A DNA stretch of 64,000 nt from positions 744,001 to 808,000 of the forward strand of contig NZ_JNIO01000002.1 of the NCBI RefSeq assembly GCF_000702545.1, written 5' to 3'. The notes under the pieces are model-generated. The model saw nothing but the letters and a program-made list of their open reading frames with translations. It was not told where the DNA came from and searched no databases. This DNA comes from Selenomonas sp. AB3002. Its GTDB lineage: Bacteria > Bacillota > Negativicutes > Selenomonadales > Selenomonadaceae. Shown piece after piece: positions 61,290 to 64,000 of this stretch (position 1 is its first letter; each line of letters begins with the position of its first letter). Both the position numbers and the translations under genes were made by a program.

Positions 61290-64000
61290 TTATTTAGACG
61301 TCTGGGCAGCAGCTTCCTTATTTCCTTTCAGCTTGTTCGTCAGCCAGACGACGATGCAATACATTACGGGGATAAGGAAGATACCCAGGGAGGTAGCGAA
61401 AAGCATGCCGCCTACCACTGCCGTGCCCATGCCGTTTCTGGCTGCAGAACCTGCGCCAGAGGCCATGGCCAAAGGCAGGCAGCCGATGATGAAAGCCAGG
61501 GAGGTCATGATGATAGGTCTGAGTCTCAGGCCAGCTGCCTCGATGGTAGCCTTCACCGGCTCCATGCCGGCATCAACTCTGGCCTTGGCGAACTCCACGA
61601 TGAGGATGGCATTCTTGGCTGCCAGACCCATGAGCATGATGACACCGATCTGCACATAGACGCTGTTCAAAAGTCCCATGTTCGCATGACCGCGCATGCC
61701 GCCGATCATCAGCAAACTGAACAGGACGAAGAACGCCCCGAAAATGCCCGTCGGCACAGTCAGCAGCACGGCGAAAGGCACGCTCCAGCTCTCGTAAAGA
61801 GCTGCCAGGCAGAGGAATACGAAGACAACCGAAAGGGCCAGGACCTTGCCGGTGGTACCGGCGGACTTTTTCTCCTCGCGGGTCTGACCGGACCATTCAA
61901 CAGCGAAACTGCTGCCGGCCTTCTCCTTCACCACTTCCTCCATGGCAGCCATGGCCTGACCGGAGCTGTAACCCTCCGCTGCAATGCCATTGATGCTGAT
62001 GCTGCGCACCCCGTTGAAACGGGAGATAACGGAAGTGGAAGTTGAGAATTTGGGAATCAGGAGGCTGTCCAGGGGCACCATGGTCCCATAGATATTTTTC
62101 ACATAGCAGAATTTCAGAGCCTCGCTCTCGTTCCTGTACTGGGCATCGGACTGCAGCATGACGTAATAGCTGCGGCCGAACCGCACGAAGTCATTGACAT
62201 AGGCACCGCCGTAATTCACCTGCAGCGCCGTGAACACATCAGAGAGCTCCACGCCAAGCTGCTTGACTTTCTCACGGTCCACCTCGAACTTGCAAATGGG
62301 GGAATCCACAGAAAAGGTGGTATAGGCCATCGTCAGTTCCGGCCGCTGGTTGGCAGCCGCCAGGATTTCCTTGGTGATGGCATCAAGTTCCTTGTCCGTG
62401 TGACCCGTCATGTCCTGAAGCTCCATGGAGATGCCGCCCACCATGCCCACACCTGGCAAGCTTGGGGGGACAATAGCCATGACACTGGCCTCGGGATGGT
62501 TCTTGCCCAGTTCATTCACCTTGCCGACGATGCCTTCCAGTGAAAGATCTTCCGTGGTACGCTTATCCCAGTTTTCCAGGCCCACGAAAAAAGTACCGCC
62601 ATTTGATTTGGTACCGCTGGAAAGCATATCATAACCGGAAATCTTCATGACATTCTTCACGCCGGTAAGGTTGCCTATTTCCTTTTCCAGGGCAGTCATA
62701 GTGTCATAGGTACGGTTCAGGGAAGTGCCATCCGGCATCGACACCGCGGCGATGAAATACCCCTGGTCCTCGTCCGGGACGAAGGTTGACGGCAGCTTGC
62801 TGTAGAAGAAGCCTGCCAGAACGCATATCACCAAAAGGGAGGCTGCCCCCACCTTGGCATGGCCGATAAACCAGCCTACGATGCCGGTATAGCGGTTCTG
62901 CGTGCGGTCAAACCAGTCGTTGAAGGCATCAAAGAACTTATCAAGGGGTCCCTTCTTGGCATTGGGGTCATGTGGCTTCATCAGCAAAGCGCAAAGCGCC
63001 GGGGTAAGGGACAGAGCCACAAAGGCGGAAAGACCCATGGATACGGCAATGGTCAGGGCGAACTGACGGTACAGCACGCCGGTGGTGCCGGAAAGGAACG
63101 CAACGGGGATAAACACGGCCGCCAGCACGAAGGCGATGGCCACTACAGGCCCCTGCACCTCGTCCATGGCTTTTTCAGTTGCTTCCACCGGCCCAAGGCC
63201 GTCCCTCTTCATGTGGGATTCCACGTTCTCAATCACCACGATGGCATCGTCAACCACCAGGCCGATGGCCAACACCATGGCAAAAAGGGTCAGAGTGTTG
63301 ATAGTAAAGCCCAACAGTATGAAGCTGGCCAGGGTACCTACCAGAGACACAGGGATGGCCAGCACGGGAATCAGCGTGGCCCGCCAGCTCTGCAGGAACA
63401 AGAACACGATGACAATAACCAGCATCAGCGCTTCCTTGAAGGTCTGCACCACTTCGCTGATGGACTCATTGATGAACTCGCTGTTATCAATGACAGCCCG
63501 GTATTCCATATCATCGGGGAAATTCTTGGAGGCTTCCTCCAGCACTTTTTCAACCTGGCCTATGGTTTCCAGGGCATTGGCATCGTCCGTCAGCTTGACA
63601 CCAAAACCGGCACTGGGAGCGCCGTTGGCATCAGAAATCATGGCAGAGGACTTGGCGCCCGTTTCCACCCGGCCTACATCCCTGATACGCACATAGGAGC
63701 CGTTGCTGTTCGCCGTCAGGATGATGTCGGCAAATTGCTCCGGCGTGACCAGCTGGCCTTCCACACTGCCTGTATACTGCTTCTCCTGGTTTTTCGGCGC
63801 AGGCAGCTGGCCGATGGTGCCTGCCGGTGCCTGGACATTCTGCTCCCTGATGGCGTTTTTCACATCAGAGATGGTCAGTCCCAGCTCAGACAATCTATCA
63901 GGATTCAGCCAGATACGCATGGAATACGTGGAGCCAAAGGTGCTGATGTCGCCCACACCCTTGATGCGCTTGAGGTTATCCACGATATAGATGTTGGCAT
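61290..64000 (-). CDS. RND multidrug efflux pump (AcrB/HAE1 family), 5' end beyond window
   Basis: At least 903 residues; the frame is open to the right edge, where 'ANIYIVDNLKRIKGVGDIST' aligns with about residue 150 of AcrB, so roughly 150 residues lie outside the window. It has the porter domain, the TM bundle with the proton-relay Asp pair in 'FAMVLAIGLVVDDAIVVIEN', 'PVAFLSGTTGVLYRQFALTI' and the second porter half. It exports hydrophobic drugs or lipids with a periplasmic adaptor and an outer-membrane channel. These would be expected upstream or elsewhere. The C-terminus ends in 'NKEAAAQTSK'. Confidence 0.95.
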   Translation of the reverse strand, partial: ANIYIVDNLKRIKGVGDISTFGSTYSMRIWLNPDRLSELGLTISDVKNAIREQNVQAPAGTIGQLPAPKNQEKQYTGSVEGQLVTPEQFADIILTANSNGSYVRIRDVGRVETGAKSSAMISDANGAPSAGFGVKLTDDANALETIGQVEKVLEEASKNFPDDMEYRAVIDNSEFINESISEVVQTFKEALMLVIVIVFLFLQSWRATLIPVLAIPVSLVGTLASFILLGFTINTLTLFAMVLAIGLVVDDAIVVIENVESHMKRDGLGPVEATEKAMDEVQGPVVAIAFVLAAVFIPVAFLSGTTGVLYRQFALTIAVSMGLSAFVALSLTPALCALLMKPHDPNAKKGPLDKFFDAFNDWFDRTQNRYTGIVGWFIGHAKVGAASLLVICVLAGFFYSKLPSTFVPDEDQGYFIAAVSMPDGTSLNRTYDTMTALEKEIGNLTGVKNVMKISGYDMLSSGTKSNGGTFFVGLENWDKRTTEDLSLEGIVGKVNELGKNHPEASVMAIVPPSLPGVGMVGGISMELQDMTGHTDKELDAITKEILAAANQRPELTMAYTTFSVDSPICKFEVDREKVKQLGVELSDVFTALQVNYGGAYVNDFVRFGRSYYVMLQSDAQYRNESEALKFCYVKNIYGTMVPLDSLLIPKFSTSTSVISRFNGVRSISINGIAAEGYSSGQAMAAMEEVVKEKAGSSFAVEWSGQTREEKKSAGTTGKVLALSVVFVFLCLAALYESWSVPFAVLLTVPTGIFGAFFVLFSLLMIGGMRGHANMGLLNSVYVQIGVIMLMGLAAKNAILIVEFAKARVDAGMEPVKATIEAAGLRLRPIIMTSLAFIIGCLPLAMASGAGSAARNGMGTAVVGGMLFATSLGIFLIPVMYCIVVWLTNKLKGNKEAAAQTSK

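Overview
The window comes from a diderm Firmicute of the Negativicutes type, most likely a Selenomonas, Mitsuokella or close relative. It encodes outer-membrane machinery (two-partner secretion, a classical autotransporter, an RND pump) together with Firmicute-style parts (ascorbate PTS, DeoR regulator, YesM/YesN-type two-component system, Tn916-type integrase), and most genes start after a strong AGGAGG. This assignment is inferred from gene content; no rRNA or tRNA was seen.

Region 1 (1-10,000): a two-partner secretion locus. An FHA-type exoprotein runs off the left edge inside a Pro-Glu-Pro-Gln repeat, and its TpsB transporter sits upstream, followed by an unknown secreted protein, a CAP/SCP protein with a folded leader, and a probable type I toxin-antitoxin pair.

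Region 2 (9,450-17,700): an L-ascorbate utilisation locus read leftwards, in transcription order ulaG, ulaC, ulaA, ulaB, ulaE, an unknown beta-propeller-like protein and ulaF, with a divergent DeoR regulator. Two identical 12-bp boxes lie in the shared promoter region. No ulaD is present. The gaps carry palindromic intergenic repeats.

Region 3 (about 18,140-42,580): an integrated mobilizable element of about 24.4 kb inserted at the start codon of a low-molecular-weight tyrosine phosphatase gene. A 48-bp direct repeat (45/48 identical) marks the ends, and a 24-bp exact repeat just inside each end looks like integrase arm sites. Next to the integrase are an excisionase, a relaxase, an RHH protein and an SF3/P4-type helicase. 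The middle holds a plasmid-like block (Cas4-like nuclease, DUF932, metallopeptidase, zinc-ribbon protein) and a frameshifted insertion sequence. The right part is AT-rich cargo: Sel1-repeat proteins (one with a His-less HPr-like domain), a glycine-zipper peptide with a partner, small regulators, and an Rpn-family nuclease followed by two free-standing copies of its C-terminal domain. No type IV secretion genes were seen, so it probably needs a helper to transfer.

Region 4 (42,690-64,000): an autotransporter with an HExxH passenger; a kinase-HAD-response regulator operon beside an AfuABC/FbpABC-like importer; larE; an amino-acid-type ABC transporter and an SDF symporter, several parts of which carry a degenerate RsbW-like domain, with a divergent STAS protein; and an RND pump running off the right edge.
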